The notes under the pieces: model-generated
Databases searched by the model: none
The model's input: only the letters and a program-made list of their open reading frames with translations
Told to the model about the DNA's origin: nothing
Shown here: one piece after another, positions 6,549 to 7,122 of the stretch
Position numbering within the stretch: position 1 is the stretch's first letter
How the letters are laid out: each line of letters starts with the position of its first letter
Translations under genes and position numbers: made by a program
Origin: Candidatus Methylomirabilota bacterium
GTDB lineage: Bacteria > Methylomirabilota > Methylomirabilia > Methylomirabilales > JACQHM01
Reading direction: 5' to 3'
Length of the DNA stretch: 7,122 bases
Assembly: GCA_016199025.1 (NCBI GenBank)
Contig: JACQHM010000090.1
Span: 1 to 7,122, forward strand

Positions 6549-6553
6549 CTCCT
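6549..6553 (-). promoter_or_regulatory. Ribosome binding site that decides the deacetylase-like gene start
   Basis: AGGAG lies 4 nt upstream of ATG 6544, just inside the 11-nt gap after the methyltransferase stop. The alternative TTG at 6559 has its purine-rich AGGAAGG only 1 nt away, too close to serve. This supports the ATG. Confidence 0.6.
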
Positions 6554-6555
6554 GC

Positions 6556-7122
6556 TCAAACCTTCCTGGCGATGACGTTGATCGCCCCTCGGTATCTCGG
6601 GGGAGTCAGCCTCACGAAGAGGGAGTCCCGATCGAAGATGTCGAAATCCCTGGCCAGCAGTACACGACGCAGGAAGTTGATGGAGTGGGGGAAGACCGGG
6701 GCGTAGAAAATCTCGGAAAAGATCCTCTCGATGCGAAAGCCGGATCGCTCGAGGAGCGAAACCAGTTCATCCTGGGAGTAAAGGCGGTAGAAGTCCGTGT
6801 CGCCGAACCTCCCGGCAAAGAGGTTCCTGAAGCAGCAGCGGTTGGCCACCTGGAAGCTGACGTATCCCCCATGCTTCAGGATCCTATGGACCTCTCTGAG
6901 ATGGGCCCCTGGATCCTTCACGTACATGAGGACCTGGAAATGGGTGACGAGGTCAAAGGCAGATCTCTCCAAGGGGAAGCGATCGCCTGAGAAGACGATA
7001 AACCTGGCCTTGTGAACGCTCGCCCAGAAAGGGTGGGGCTGAAGATCGAGGCCAACAACGTCGAAGCCAAGCTGGACGAGGAGGGCCGCGATTCTGCCAC
7101 GGCCACAGCCGAAATCTAAGGC
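6556..7122 (-). CDS. Class I SAM-dependent methyltransferase, 5' end missing
   Basis: The frame is open from the right edge, so the N-terminus lies outside the window; 188 residues are visible. It begins in motif I, LDFGCGRGRIAALL (fragment residues 2-15), the glycine-rich loop that binds S-adenosylmethionine. VVGLDLQP (22-29) gives the acidic residue at the end of strand 2. FDLVTHFQVLMYVKDP (56-71) is the motif-IV strand, and HLREVHRILKHGGYVSF (74-90) the post-motif helix and strand. This is the methyltransferase type 11/UbiE-like family layout. The C-terminal part (about 95-188) is less typical and may bind the substrate. The stop lies 11 nt before the next ATG, so the gene is probably co-transcribed with the deacetylase-like gene. 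In surface-glycan loci such enzymes O-methylate sugars or chain ends, but the substrate here is not visible. A start at an internal TTG (6972) would remove motif I and is not credible. Confidence 0.88.
   Translation of the reverse strand, partial: ALDFGCGRGRIAALLVQLGFDVVGLDLQPHPFWASVHKARFIVFSGDRFPLERSAFDLVTHFQVLMYVKDPGAHLREVHRILKHGGYVSFQVANRCCFRNLFAGRFGDTDFYRLYSQDELVSLLERSGFRIERIFSEIFYAPVFPHSINFLRRVLLARDFDIFDRDSLFVRLTPPRYRGAINVIARKV

Noticed and set aside
1..7122. CRISPR arrays, tRNA or rRNA genes, insertion sequences, attachment sites
   Set aside because: No spaced direct repeats, cloverleaf-like segments, transposase motifs or terminal inverted repeats were seen; nearly all bases are in the listed genes.

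Overview
The window is one tightly packed minus-strand gene cluster from a bacterium with fairly GC-rich DNA (roughly 60 percent by eye) and many AGG, GAG, CTC and ATC codons. Several starts have purine-rich bacterial ribosome binding sites. The gene set (surface-glycan genes plus an MNT/HEPN toxin-antitoxin pair) and codon style would fit environmental or thermophile-type lineages such as Chloroflexota or NC10-like bacteria. No marker gene is present, so taxonomy stays open.

In transcription order (right to left) the layout is: a class I SAM methyltransferase cut by the right edge (7122-6556); a large multidomain protein with a NodB/CE4 polysaccharide-deacetylase-like core (6544-4778); a Wzx/MATE-type polysaccharide flippase (4788-3295); a multi-pass membrane protein resembling GT-C glycosyltransferases (3287-1803); a GT4 glycosyltransferase (1813-635); and an MNT nucleotidyltransferase whose frame runs without a stop into a HepT/HEPN-like protein cut by the left edge (602-1). 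Genes overlap by 11 nt or are separated by at most 32 bp, no internal terminator or promoter is apparent, and the whole set could be one transcript.

The first five genes look like part of a surface-glycan or glycolipid pathway. The GT4 enzyme would add a sugar on the cytoplasmic side, the flippase would move the lipid-linked glycan across the membrane, the GT-C-like protein could add sugars on the outer face, and the methyltransferase and deacetylase-like protein would modify the product. No Wzy polymerase, initiating transferase or nucleotide-sugar gene lies inside the window, so the locus continues beyond it, at least to the right. The MNT-HEPN module at the left end is a defence or toxin-antitoxin type insertion on the same strand.

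The most unusual point is the in-frame junction of the MNT antitoxin with the HEPN toxin, with a perfect Shine-Dalgarno and ATG at the seam. This could give a fusion protein, a nested free toxin, or both. Second is the domain architecture of the deacetylase-like protein.
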